Source: Corynebacterium vitaeruminis (GTDB taxonomy: Bacteria > Actinomycetota > Actinomycetes > Mycobacteriales > Mycobacteriaceae). Taken from it: DNA of 62,652 nt. A program made the position numbers and the translations under genes. The notes beneath the pieces are model-generated. The model did no database searches. It was not told the origin of the DNA and saw only the letters and a program-made list of their open reading frames with translations. Of the stretch, positions 21,231 through 30,062 are shown one piece after another. The number at the start of each line of letters is the position of its first letter. Within the stretch, counting starts at the first letter, position 1. The stretch covers positions 1-62,652 of the forward strand of contig NZ_JVVM01000021.1 of assembly GCF_001054325.1 (NCBI RefSeq). Direction: 5' to 3'.

Positions 21231-22184
21231 GTGACTGAACCATACATCGAGAAAATCTCGCTGGCCGACATCGATGGCATCTACCCGGAGACGATGTTGA
21301 GCTTGTTTTGGGAACAGGGCATGGAGCACATTCATGCCGCCACTGCCCTATCCCACTTCCCGACTGACCCACGGGAAGCTGATTCGGGCACCCTCAGGCT
21401 TGGTGAGGATAAAGCGCTCAATGGTGATTTAAAGCATTCGGGAGAGCAATCCCCTACTGAGCCAGGAGAAGTTAGTGAAAGGCCCTTAAATAGCGATTTA
21501 AGCCCTGATTTAGCCGCTCAGGTACGCCTGGAGAAAGAAGCGTGGCTAAATACCGTCTACCTTTCCTGGGGGCCATGCGGATATTCGCTACGACGGAAGC
21601 CACCCGCGTCGCTTATCAATGGGCAACCTGAGACCGTCGGCACGCTGCTGTTCGCGCCCCCGCGCTTCTGTCCGACAACGTTTTCCATGCCCTCCGGACC
21701 AATTTCGCCGGATGCGATTGCACTGACGAGTTTGCACTACAACGCCCTAGAGGTCGACGACGACATGCTCCGCGTGCTCATTGTGACTGCCTTGCACAAG
21801 CTCGCGTTGCGCGGAATTTCAGCGGTGGAAGCGTTCGGTTGCAGTGGCAACGCGGACTCAATGTCGGCGCCAATGCCGTCGTCGGACGCGCCTGACGACG
21901 GTGCGGAGAATCTAATCGCCGATTTCGAAGCGCAGCTCGAAGAAAAGTTAAATCCAAAGCCCTGTATCTCAGACTCATTGGCGGCGATTAACCATAATGC
22001 CGGTGATTTAATTCGCACGCGGACACTTCTTAACTCCGGATTTCGGGTTGTGACGCCCCACCCAATCCACCCGAAACTCCGCATTGAGTTGGATGCGGAA
22101 CTCGACTGGGATGAAGAGATGGGGCACGCGCTGGATTTAAGCGCGAAGGAGCCTTTTATGCGTTCAAAACTGTTCAGCCTATAG
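21231..22184 (+). CDS. GNAT-like conserved protein downstream of parB
   Basis: A 317-residue protein in the position of Rv3916c (between parB and cwlM). The layout resembles a GNAT acetyltransferase: VGTLLFAPPRF (about 136-146), a helix region MLRVLIVTALHKLALRGISAVEAFG, and a C-terminal NSGFRVVTPHPIHPKLRIEL. No clear acetyl-CoA P-loop (Q/R-x-x-G-x-G/A) was found, so activity is uncertain. An insertion at about 45-105 (polar, Gly/Glu/Pro-rich) and another near 210-250 are poorly conserved; several GATTTA words occur in this gene. GTG start 11 nt after parB, so co-expression is likely. Reads convergently with cwlM. Confidence 0.75.
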   Translation: MTEPYIEKISLADIDGIYPETMLSLFWEQGMEHIHAATALSHFPTDPREADSGTLRLGEDKALNGDLKHSGEQSPTEPGEVSERPLNSDLSPDLAAQVRLEKEAWLNTVYLSWGPCGYSLRRKPPASLINGQPETVGTLLFAPPRFCPTTFSMPSGPISPDAIALTSLHYNALEVDDDMLRVLIVTALHKLALRGISAVEAFGCSGNADSMSAPMPSSDAPDDGAENLIADFEAQLEEKLNPKPCISDSLAAINHNAGDLIRTRTLLNSGFRVVTPHPIHPKLRIELDAELDWDEEMGHALDLSAKEPFMRSKLFSL

Positions 22185-22212
22185 CGACAGGTTTAATTGA
22201 ACGGGTGTTTCT

Positions 22213-23397
22213 TTACGCCTTCTCTTCTTCAATGAGCTGGGCGAAGCTGTAAGCACCGGTCATTGGCTGCTGCTCCTCCTCGCCCAGGTATAGGCGCTTA
22301 ACCGCGACAACAATGGATTCGGCAATGATGTCCCGCTGATCGGGCGAAGACAGGATTGCCACGTCATCCTCATTGGTCAGGTAGCCAACCGCAACTTCTA
22401 CAGTGGGCATCCTTGTCAGACGCAGGAGATCCCACGTGCGGGCGTGCGAGCGGCAGTCCACCAACCCAGTACGAGCAACGATCTCGCGTTGAATAAGGCC
22501 CGAGAGCTGCTCACCCAGAATTGAGTTGGACCCCTTCATGGAGCCGAAGTAGAAAGTGGCGATACCGCTCGCACGGTTGTTGTGATAGTGGTCAGCCTGC
22601 AGCGAAATGAGTATATCGGCACCGAATGCATTAGCTATCTCAGCGCGATTCTCAATCGATGGATTGTCAGTACGAGGACGAGACAGAATGGTCTCGGCAC
22701 CGGCAGCAACAAGGCGACCTTCAATGCGCGAAGCCAAATCCCACAGAATCTCTTCTTCAGAAATTTGGCCATATGGGCCGTCGACCACGATGCCCGATTC
22801 CCCTGCCCCGAGACTGGGATCGATGACGATGCGCTTACCAGAGAGCTTCGGACCCATCGAACGGAGTACTTCCTTTTCGTGGAAAGCATTTACCGAGCCG
22901 CCAGTAACCCTTCTACCCAAGTAGCTGAGCGCACGAAGGGTAACGGGGCCACAGATACCGTCAGGTTCCAACCCGTAGTTGAGCTGGTATTCACGCACAG
23001 ACGCATCGGTCTTCGGACCAAAATGTCCGTCAACTCGCGCATCGTGAAAGCCAAGTTCCTGCAGGGTAGCTTGGAGGACGCCGACGTCCTCCCCAGTCAT
23101 CTGTGACAGCGGGTCGTAAGACAGTACGCGGGCACCTAGAGTGTACGAAGCTTCCCGCAGCAGCCGCAGTGTGTTGTCTCGGATAACGCCATCGGCGTAG
23201 ACACCACGAGATTGCTGGAACGCTAGGAGCGCGTCGCGCAGGTCCTCATCGAAGAGGTCATCATCACCAGACCATTGAGGTGAGTCTTCCTCGGCAGCTG
23301 AGCCCTTCCAGTTAGGCAGAAGACCAAGACGGGCCAGGGTAGAGCGTACCTCGGCGACTCGAGGTGACCGATCGCCCACCTTCAGAAACTCTGGCAC
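22213..23397 (-). CDS. cwlM: CwlM, amidase-fold regulator of peptidoglycan precursor synthesis
   Basis: A 394-residue CwlM: two peptidoglycan-binding repeats (LKVGDRSPRVAEVRSTLARL and LQELGFHDARVDGHFGPKTD) followed by an Amidase_3 fold. In mycobacteria CwlM is cytoplasmic, is phosphorylated by PknB and activates MurA. The amidase zinc site is broken here. The expected DPGHGG is DPSLGAG, so the first zinc His is missing, while Glu in SEEEILWD, His in QADHYHN and Glu in VEVAVGYLTN remain. This supports a regulatory role. GTG at 23397 was chosen because AAGGGAG precedes it and the family begins here; a 29-residue upstream extension is rejected. No signal peptide. Confidence 0.92.
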   Translation of the reverse strand: MPEFLKVGDRSPRVAEVRSTLARLGLLPNWKGSAAEEDSPQWSGDDDLFDEDLRDALLAFQQSRGVYADGVIRDNTLRLLREASYTLGARVLSYDPLSQMTGEDVGVLQATLQELGFHDARVDGHFGPKTDASVREYQLNYGLEPDGICGPVTLRALSYLGRRVTGGSVNAFHEKEVLRSMGPKLSGKRIVIDPSLGAGESGIVVDGPYGQISEEEILWDLASRIEGRLVAAGAETILSRPRTDNPSIENRAEIANAFGADILISLQADHYHNNRASGIATFYFGSMKGSNSILGEQLSGLIQREIVARTGLVDCRSHARTWDLLRLTRMPTVEVAVGYLTNEDDVAILSSPDQRDIIAESIVVAVKRLYLGEEEQQPMTGAYSFAQLIEEEKA

Positions 23398-23807
23398 GAA
23401 AACTCCCTTCCGAACTCCACAATCATACTCAGGGCATTGTGGGAACACACCATCCTTAATCGGTACTACCGGCCAATGACCCAAACGGAACGTCGAGTAA
23501 GAAAAACCCGAAACTTCCTTAAGGGCTTGATCGGCAATAACTCCTAAGTTGGCGGTGACGTGGCCCTTTCACAATATTTATGAAGGCGTAAATCGCCTTT
23601 TCCAGCCAGAGTACCAGGTCGCTGGCCCAAATTGATTGTTACGGGCGCGCGTCGGTCAGCCCGACAGCAAAACCCCAGGTTTAACACTAAATCACAAACA
23701 CAACTTCCGTCACATTCTAATGGAGCGTGCCCGGCGGAGTCGGAAGTAGGGAACTGACGGGTGGATAGTCGCGACCTTGTATCAAAAAGGAGCAACCCTA
23801 AGTTTTT
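23398..23807. other. cwlM-trx intergenic region
   Basis: A 410-bp gap on the minus-strand transcript side. It contains a small hairpin AAGGCG-TAAAT-CGCCTT (23583-23599) that could end the thioredoxin transcript, although the T run on the minus strand is poor. The rest should hold the cwlM promoter. No small gene was recognised. Confidence 0.45.
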
Positions 23808-24128
23808 CTAAAGGTGCTTTTCAATAAGCTTCACGATCTCGCCCTTCGGGCGAACACCGCGAATCTCTTCAACCTTCTTGCCACCCTTGAACAGGAGCAG
23901 GCTTGGGATGGACATAATCTGGAACATGCCGGCCAGTGCACGTTCCTCATCGACGTTGACCTTGGCAATGACGGCCTTGCCGTCGAGCTCGGCCGCTACT
24001 TCGTCGAGAACGGGAGCAATCTTCTTGCACGGGCCACACCACTCTGCCCAGAAATCAACGAGTACCGGCTTATCGGATTCGATGACATCGGACTTAAAGG
24101 TGTTTGCGGTCACGGTTACTGGAGCCAT
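23808..24128 (-). CDS. trxA: Thioredoxin
   Basis: A 106-residue classical thioredoxin with WCGPC (Cys31 and Cys34) in FWAEWCGPCKKIAP, the cis-proline in MSIPSLLLFKGG, and normal length. It is the disulfide reductase recycled by the thioredoxin reductase encoded 415 bp upstream on the same strand. This is the trxC position of M. tuberculosis (between trxB2 and cwlM). A second thioredoxin gene is at 56.5 kb. Confidence 0.95.
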   Translation of the reverse strand: MAPVTVTANTFKSDVIESDKPVLVDFWAEWCGPCKKIAPVLDEVAAELDGKAVIAKVNVDEERALAGMFQIMSIPSLLLFKGGKKVEEIRGVRPKGEIVKLIEKHL

Positions 24129-24310
24129 GAAGTACTTCTCCTCAGAATGAGCTCGGATGAGTTCTTAGTGGTTTTGGTTTGTGGTCTTGATTCTAATTTT
24201 TCAACCTAGTTTCTTCAGCTTCGCGTACCGATTAGAGCACTAGGAGCACTAAAAATTAGGGCTTCCGATGGTGCGAATGAAGTACTAAATTGTTAATTAA
24301 TGGTGTTCTT

Positions 24311-24365
24311 GAGGGCACTGCGAGGGCACTGCGAGGACACTGCGGGGGCACTGCGAGAACACTGC
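24311..24365. repeat. Five tandem 11-bp repeats
   Basis: The unit GAGGGCACTGC is repeated five times head to tail at 24311, 24322, 24333, 24344 and 24355. The first two are identical, and the others differ at one or two positions (GAGGACACTGC, GGGGGCACTGC, GAGAACACTGC). The CACTGC half is invariant. It is likely a variable-number repeat. No palindrome lies inside the unit. Confidence 0.95.
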
Positions 24366-24413
24366 ACGTATCGCATCGTTCCGCTTCGCAATGCGCCTAT
24401 TAAGTCCGAGTAG

Positions 24414-24507
24414 CCAACAATTGAGATGGCCGACTATCGGAAACCCCAACGATTGGATGCTGTCAACCATTGGGTGTAGCCAACAATTGGCGCTATCCAA
24501 TTATCGG
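24414..24507. repeat. Six regularly spaced CCRANNNTYGG palindromes
   Basis: Six 11-bp units start at 24414, 24430, 24446, 24463, 24480 and 24497, with a step of 16 or 17 bp. They are CCAACAATTGA, CCGACTATCGG, CCAACGATTGG, TCAACCATTGG, CCAACAATTGG and CCAATTATCGG. All fit a CCRA/TYGG inverted repeat with three free central bases, except one changed end base in the first and fourth. Compensating changes in unit 2 (CCGA with TCGG) keep the symmetry. The array lies about 36 bp downstream of the trxB stop. Confidence 0.93.
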
Positions 24508-24543
24508 GTGTTCACGCAGCTAAATAAGGTTTCCAAGCGTCAG

Positions 24544-25482
24544 CTACCGCGCAACGGTTTCCAAGTAGTGCTCAGCATCCAGCGCAGCCTTGCAGCCGGA
24601 ACCGGCGGCTGTAATCGCCTGCTGGTAATGCGAGTCAACGACATCGCCCGCTGCAAAGACGCCCTTGAGTGACGTCTGCGTACTCGGGGATGCGACCTGA
24701 ATGTAGCCATTCTCATCGCAATCCAGCTGATCGCGAACCATCTGCGAACGTGGCTCGTGGCCAATTGCTACGAACATGGCAGTCACATCGAGGACGGACT
24801 TCTCACCGGTAACAGTATCCTCCAGCTCGAGGCCAGTAACCGATCCTTCGGCTTCACCAAGAACCTGGGATACAACCTTGTTCGTCGCAAAGCGAATCTT
24901 GTCATTGTTCTGAGCGCGGTCGACCATAATCTTGGATGCGCGGAACTCATCGCGGCGGTGGACAATCGTCACCGAACGGGCGAACTTGGTAAGGAAGGTC
25001 GCCTCTTCCATCGCGGAATCACCGCCACCGATGACGGCGATATCGTGGTCGCGGAAGAAGAAACCATCGCAGGTAGCGCAAGCGCTGACACCGTGGCCCA
25101 GCAGTGCCTGCTCACCCGGAGCGCCGACATAGCGCGGAGCGGCACCGGTTGCCAGGATGACGGCGTGAGCCTTGTGCTCTTCCTCGCCAACCCAGACGGA
25201 CTTGATATCGCCGATGAGATCCATGCGGTCGACAATCTCCATACGCAGGTCAGCGCCAAAACGCTCAGCCTGTGCGCGCATCTGATCCATCAGCTCTGGC
25301 CCCATGATGCCCTCGGAGAAACCTGGGTAGTTCTCCACGTCGGTAGTCGTCATAAGCAGGCCGCCAAACTCGATGCCCTCGAACACCACAGGCTTCAGGT
25401 CGGCGCGGGCTGCGTAGGTGGCAGCCGTGTAACCGGCGGGACCGGAACCGACAATTATCAGGTCGTGAACGATATCGCTCAT
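24544..25482 (-). CDS. trxB: Thioredoxin reductase
   Basis: A 312-residue NADPH-dependent thioredoxin reductase. It has the FAD motif GSGPAG (13-18), redox-active CATC (135-138, in CATCDGFFF), the NADPH motif [14 protein letters not shown], and the closing FAD motif [16 protein letters not shown]. It reduces the thioredoxin encoded next on this strand. Start ATG at 25482. It lies downstream of sigM with a 163-bp gap. In related species the pair belongs to thiol-stress sigma regulons, but no clear sigma-factor motif could be fixed here. Confidence 0.97.
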   Translation of the reverse strand: MSDIVHDLIIVGSGPAGYTAATYAARADLKPVVFEGIEFGGLLMTTTDVENYPGFSEGIMGPELMDQMRAQAERFGADLRMEIVDRMDLIGDIKSVWVGEEEHKAHAVILATGAAPRYVGAPGEQALLGHGVSACATCDGFFFRDHDIAVIGGGDSAMEEATFLTKFARSVTIVHRRDEFRASKIMVDRAQNNDKIRFATNKVVSQVLGEAEGSVTGLELEDTVTGEKSVLDVTAMFVAIGHEPRSQMVRDQLDCDENGYIQVASPSTQTSLKGVFAAGDVVDSHYQQAITAAGSGCKAALDAEHYLETVAR

Positions 25483-25645
25483 GAAGACTCCTATAACTTT
25501 TATTTCTCACATCACATCGCGCACAGTGATGCTCAGTAGTAAGCAAATTTTTCAGCTCCGGCAAAGAAACTACCGGAACCAGCTACCTCAACCAACATGA
25601 GCCCAGCTGTTCCTATTCCCCCAACCTCTCCCTACCCCGCCTTTC

Positions 25646-26245
25646 TTAGACCACCTGCACTTCTTCCAACTGGCGTCGAAGCGTACGCCGCGCCCGCGCT
25701 CGCCGAGACTTCAACGTTCCGCTCGGTTGCCCAATGCTCCGAGATGTCTCCTGCAGTGAATAACCGAAGATGTCCAAGTACAACAGGGCGTCCCGCTGAT
25801 CCGAAGGCAACTGCTCCAGTGCTGCGGCCATAGTCACACGTAGCGGGACATCTGGGCATGGCACGGCCCGCGAAGTCAGAAACGTCTCAAAATCTTCATC
25901 CTTATCGCAGAGAGGGACCTCGCCGAAGCGACCGCGATTGTGGTCAATGCAAGCATTCTTCACGATGCATGTCAGCCACGTCGCTACCGTCGAACGGCCG
26001 CGAAAACTGGCAGCCCCCGCAATTGCTCGTGCCAACCCCTCCTGAACCCCATCCAAGGGGTCGAAATCATCTCGACGATAACGCCGCGCCATAGCTACCA
26101 ACTGCGGGTAATAGCGCTGTGCCAGCACCGCAAACGCTCGCCGATCCCCCGCTAGGTGCGCCTTCAACAGTTCACGATCAATCTCGTCTGCCGTTGCATG
26201 CTTTCGCGTGCCGACGACGCCATAGTCCCCCAGTCGCCGACCCAT
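25646..26245 (-). CDS. sigM: ECF sigma factor SigM
   Basis: A 199-residue ECF sigma factor. Region 2 is about 30-95 (ARRYRRDDFDPLDGVQEGLARAI and FRGRSTVATWLTCIVKNACIDH). Region 4 is about 140-195 (LPSDQRDALLYLDIFGYSLQ, then SIGQPSGTLKSRRARARRTL). Gene order (murJ-sigM-trxB-trx-cwlM) identifies it as SigM, linked to disulfide and envelope stress in Corynebacterium and Mycobacterium. ATG at 26245 was chosen because AAGG precedes it and the length fits; ATG at 26296 would add 17 residues. No anti-sigma gene is present between sigM and trxB. Confidence 0.9.
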   Translation of the reverse strand: MGRRLGDYGVVGTRKHATADEIDRELLKAHLAGDRRAFAVLAQRYYPQLVAMARRYRRDDFDPLDGVQEGLARAIAGAASFRGRSTVATWLTCIVKNACIDHNRGRFGEVPLCDKDEDFETFLTSRAVPCPDVPLRVTMAAALEQLPSDQRDALLYLDIFGYSLQETSRSIGQPSGTLKSRRARARRTLRRQLEEVQVV

Positions 26246-26360
26246 GTGGGCCTTGCGGTGACTGTCCCCAATTCGTTTTCTTCCCCCAAAGTTCATGGCT
26301 CCTATGCAAACACGAAACCCGCACTCTCCGCTCGGCAAAACTGCCGTGGAGACCGCGGGC

Positions 26361-26399
26361 TGTGGATGAATTTCAAAACGTCCCAGTAGTTGTGGATAA
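26361..26399. promoter_or_regulatory. Pair of DnaA-box-like sites upstream of sigM
   Basis: TGTGGATAA (26391-26399) is a perfect DnaA box, and TGTGGATGA (26361-26369) has one mismatch. They lie in the gap between murJ and sigM. Two sites 30 bp apart may be fortuitous, but could couple the sigM promoter to DnaA. Confidence 0.5.
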
Positions 26400-26444
26400 C
26401 TTGGGACAACTTAAACTGTTGCCGCTTAAGGCGAGTTCAGAACG

Positions 26445-29400
26445 TTATTCCGTACCACGCACCTGGATGTCGCCAATAGCAACTGGCAGCAACGAATCCG
26501 GAGATTGCTCAGCCAGATCTCGGTTACCGATAAGTGGGTTGTCGGCATCGGAATTCTGCATTTCAGCATCAGAATCAGTGTCGGAGTTGCTGTCGGCTAC
26601 TGACTCCGCGGCCGTCGGCAAGCCGGAAATCCAGATAACAAGGTTCTCCCATTCGGTGTCATCGCTATCGATGTCGATGGTCGTCGTACCCGAGGTGGCG
26701 GTTGCGCTTCCGAGAACCGTGGTGTCGTCCAAGTTCGTTGTGCCAGCATCGCGAAGACCGCGGACCTCAATCTGTGCGCCCGGGGTCGCTACGACCTTGA
26801 GCTCACGGATGGTTGCCGGTCCATCCAAAGTGACCTGAATACCGACACCCGGTTTGAAGTCCTCCGGGCGATTGCCGAACTGGCTGAGGTAGTTGGAGGA
26901 AACCCAGAAGCTGTTCTCGTCATCATCGATGGTCAGCTTAGCCATGTCGGGATTGTCCGGACCGGCTGCCGGGTTATCGGTATCGGCTTGCCACTCGCTA
27001 GCGTCGGCAAGCGAAAGCGTCGTGACTGGAGCTGGGCCGCGTCGTACGGACTCGGAGTTAATCGGTGCGTCGGAGGAACGGTTGACCAGACCGAAGATAC
27101 CGGCGGCGACAAGCGCGCCAACAATGACTACACCAACAACGATGGCGCCAGTGCTGAATGCGCTGGTGCGATTTTGGGTGCGGCCAGTAGGAGCCTTGGC
27201 TGCGGCGTTGGCATCGACGGATTCGCGCGCACCCGTGTCAGTGTTGATGGCGGGGAACTCCGAGGAATCGGGGCCGAGCGCTGCAGCGCGCAAATCCTCC
27301 GCAAGCGTGCGAGCTGGAGACACCTGCCCATGGAAATCCTCCGGACGTGTCTGCTTCGCGTGGTCGATAGCAGCAGAAATATCGGAGGGGATGTTCGGCA
27401 CGTTGCAGAACAGTTCATCGATGACCGAGAGCAGCGCGTTGTAGTCCGAACGCTGCGAGCTATTGGGCAAAACGATGGGGAAAGCGTTGTAAATGTGGCC
27501 ATCGCTACTAATGCGTAATTGTCCAGGCTTGTTTGTAAGGCCGAGGCAACGTCCGGATTCGTGGGCGTCGGCAATTGTCTCGGCAAGCGATGCTACTGCG
27601 AGTGCCAGAGCATCCGGGTGGGCGGCCTGATCGAACCGTTCAATACCGATACTGCTGGTCCAGTCGGCGACGATGAGCACTTCGGTGCGCGTCTTCGCGA
27701 CACTGTGAATCCGTGACATACCGGCGCCGGCCAGATCACGCAGCTCATTGGTCGTCGTCGCAATTTTCTGAGCAGCGACCGACGGCGAAGTGTCGTAGTA
27801 CGGCAGTGCAATCGTGTCGACGAAAACAAGGGCGACATCTGTGTTGTCGGGATCGCCCATATCCATGGCGCGCCACAGGCGCAGACCGGGATAGGTCGCG
27901 ATTTCGGAACGCAGGCGGAAACGACCAGCTGAGACCATCTCGCCCGGCACATAGCGGGTGGGGCGAGAACCCTGCGTCGGCATCGGTGGCAGCAGCGGCG
28001 AGGCGGTGAAGCCCTCGTTGGCCAGACCCGTGGCCTCGCCGATGAGGTTCGACGGGGCAATCGAGAAGGCGTCAGCGGCGAAGCCACGCTCGCGCTCCAT
28101 GTCGTCGCGGTCGGCGACGGCATTGTCAGCGGCATGGGGCTGTGGAGCAAAGCGACGAAGACCCGGAATGCGGCCGAGGAAGCCTCCCAGAACGCGAACC
28201 TCTTCCAATGGGGCCTGAGCGAGCACCACACCGGTACCAATGAGGAAGACCACGCCGGTGACGATGGTCTGCAGCAGCACGCCAAAGGAGCCGAAGAAAT
28301 CGAACAGCCCGAGGTCGGTCAATGCGAATGCGCCCCAGGCAACGACGACACCGACAAGCGATGCCCCCAGCGCCCACAGCACGGTGTGAATGGTCGCTTT
28401 ACTGTCCAAGTGTCCGAGTGTGCGGCGCAAGAGCAAGAAGCCAATTACTGCACCGGCGACGAAACCGAAACCGTTGGCGGCACCGAGCAACACGACGACG
28501 GTCTCGTCGTCAGAAGCCAGACGAGGGGCGAAGAACGAGAGAATTACCTTAACGGTGGTAATTCCGAGGATGATGAAGGTCGGTGTCCAGGCCTCTTCAC
28601 GGGCGTAGAAAACGCGCAAGTGCAGAAGCACAATGGCGTATGGAATAAGCGAGAACGCCGAGAACGACAGCGTCCAACCGAGAATCTCCGCAGTTTCGCG
28701 GGGGAACTCCAGGTACGCGAAAAGACCGACGGCGATGGGGCGGCCGAATGCGGTGAAGAAAGCGACAATCGGCACCAACGCGATCATGGTCAGGCGAGTA
28801 CCGATGGACAGATCGCGCACCACTGCTTCATCGTTGCCATCGGCTGCATTGCGGGACAGGCGCGGCATGATGGCGGTCAGCAACGTGACGCCGATGATGC
28901 CGTAGGGCACCTGCAACAGCAACCACGCCTGCTGGTAAATCGTCGGAGCTGCCTTGGAGGCGGTCGAGGCAATGTTGGTGGTGATGAAGTAACCGGCCTG
29001 AGAAATTGCCACGTAGGTGATGATCGCGACACCCATGCCGGTGAACTGCTTGATGCGGTCGTCGATACCCCACAGCGGACGCAAATCAATGCCCGCGCGT
29101 TTGAGGTACGGAATCATGATGGCTGCCTGAATGACGACACCCAGGGTGGTACCAAGACCCAAGAGCAGAATGTGCGGATCGGACAGGGAACCGTCCGAAT
29201 CCGGACTCAATTGGCCGGGCAGGAGCAGATACAGCAAGAGCGTGGCAATGGCCACGACGTTATTGGCGACAGGTGCCCACGCACCGGGTTTAAAGATTCC
29301 CTTGGTGTTTAGCACCGCCATGAGCAGCGCAAATATGCCGTAGAAGATGATCTGCGGCAATAATAAGAACGCAAATGACGTCGCCAGCGGCACGTTGACC

Positions 29401-30035
29401 TTACCGGCCTCATTAAGGCTCAATCTGGTCAACAGCGGTGCACCTATCACCGCCAGCACCGTCACCACTGCCAGCAGTGTCATGGAGACGGTCAAGAGAC
29501 GTCTAATGAAGGCGGCACCGTGATCCGGATCTTCCTTCTCCGCACGCACCAACACCGGCACCACCAGAGAAGTCAGCACCGCGCCGAGGACGATTTCCGT
29601 AATCAGGTTCGGCAGTGTGTTGGCGACGTTGAAGGCTGAAGCGACAGCCGGACCCAGCGTCGCTCCGATAAGCAGGTTTCGCAAAAAGCCCGTAATGCGC
29701 GAGATCAGGGTAGCGACCGCCATCGAGCCCGTAGAGGCGACGATGTCCGAGTTCGACTGTCCCTGATTTGCGTCCGGCGTCGAGCTCGCGGAGGAATCGC
29801 TGGAAGCGGTTGCTGTCGCAGTCGCTGCCTTTGCTGCCGAAGGTGACGTTGATTCCGTCTTCGCGTCAGCGGCGACACCGGCGTCTGTCTTATGGCCGGA
29901 TACGCGAGTCAGATCCGGGGCTGCTTCGGCCGGCTGAGATTCAGCCGTTGGCCGCGCCGCCGGAACCGGAGCCGGTGGCGCAGGGCGCCGAATGCGGCCT
30001 CGAAGTCCAGATTTATGCGCGTCTGAGTCAGTCAC
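26445..30035 (-). CDS. murJ: MurJ lipid II flippase fused to a pseudokinase and extracytoplasmic domain
   Basis: A 1196-residue homologue of mycobacterial MviN (Rv3910). The first 100 residues are an Ala/Ser/Pro-rich cytoplasmic tail. The MurJ core of about 14 membrane segments (about 105-625, from SMAVATLISRITGFLRNLL) moves lipid II across the membrane. A cytoplasmic protein-kinase-like domain follows (about 700-930, from GRFRLRSEIATYPGLRLWRA). It lacks recognisable HRD and DFG motifs, so it is a pseudokinase. In mycobacteria this domain is phosphorylated by PknB and binds FhaA. Then come one membrane segment (IVVGVVIVGALVAAGIFGLV) and a C-terminal beta-rich domain of about 180 residues. GTG start. 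It precedes sigM and follows the DUF6049 gene by 27 nt. Confidence 0.95.
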   Translation of the reverse strand: MTDSDAHKSGLRGRIRRPAPPAPVPAARPTAESQPAEAAPDLTRVSGHKTDAGVAADAKTESTSPSAAKAATATATASSDSSASSTPDANQGQSNSDIVASTGSMAVATLISRITGFLRNLLIGATLGPAVASAFNVANTLPNLITEIVLGAVLTSLVVPVLVRAEKEDPDHGAAFIRRLLTVSMTLLAVVTVLAVIGAPLLTRLSLNEAGKVNVPLATSFAFLLLPQIIFYGIFALLMAVLNTKGIFKPGAWAPVANNVVAIATLLLYLLLPGQLSPDSDGSLSDPHILLLGLGTTLGVVIQAAIMIPYLKRAGIDLRPLWGIDDRIKQFTGMGVAIITYVAISQAGYFITTNIASTASKAAPTIYQQAWLLLQVPYGIIGVTLLTAIMPRLSRNAADGNDEAVVRDLSIGTRLTMIALVPIVAFFTAFGRPIAVGLFAYLEFPRETAEILGWTLSFSAFSLIPYAIVLLHLRVFYAREEAWTPTFIILGITTVKVILSFFAPRLASDDETVVVLLGAANGFGFVAGAVIGFLLLRRTLGHLDSKATIHTVLWALGASLVGVVVAWGAFALTDLGLFDFFGSFGVLLQTIVTGVVFLIGTGVVLAQAPLEEVRVLGGFLGRIPGLRRFAPQPHAADNAVADRDDMERERGFAADAFSIAPSNLIGEATGLANEGFTASPLLPPMPTQGSRPTRYVPGEMVSAGRFRLRSEIATYPGLRLWRAMDMGDPDNTDVALVFVDTIALPYYDTSPSVAAQKIATTTNELRDLAGAGMSRIHSVAKTRTEVLIVADWTSSIGIERFDQAAHPDALALAVASLAETIADAHESGRCLGLTNKPGQLRISSDGHIYNAFPIVLPNSSQRSDYNALLSVIDELFCNVPNIPSDISAAIDHAKQTRPEDFHGQVSPARTLAEDLRAAALGPDSSEFPAINTDTGARESVDANAAAKAPTGRTQNRTSAFSTGAIVVGVVIVGALVAAGIFGLVNRSSDAPINSESVRRGPAPVTTLSLADASEWQADTDNPAAGPDNPDMAKLTIDDDENSFWVSSNYLSQFGNRPEDFKPGVGIQVTLDGPATIRELKVVATPGAQIEVRGLRDAGTTNLDDTTVLGSATATSGTTTIDIDSDDTEWENLVIWISGLPTAAESVADSNSDTDSDAEMQNSDADNPLIGNRDLAEQSPDSLLPVAIGDIQVRGTE

Positions 30036-30062
30036 ATGTCCTATTGTTGCTTAAAAGGGGGT

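Larger units (their letters stand above)
24129..24543 (-). other. trxB-trx intergenic region with two repeat arrays
   Basis: This 415-bp gap is within the presumed trxB-trx transcription unit. It holds five tandem 11-bp repeats (24311-24365) and six spaced 11-bp palindromes (24414-24507), described separately. The unusual length between two functionally paired genes suggests the thioredoxin has its own promoter, probably in the trx-proximal 150 bp. Confidence 0.8.

Noticed and set aside
24297..24500. 67-codon minus-strand frame across both repeat arrays
   Set aside because: It is made almost only of the repeat units, and the repeat steps (11, 16, 17) do not preserve a frame, so it is unlikely to be a protein.
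24311..24507. CRISPR array
   Set aside because: Units are only 11 bp, spacers are 0 or 5-6 bp, and no cas genes are near.
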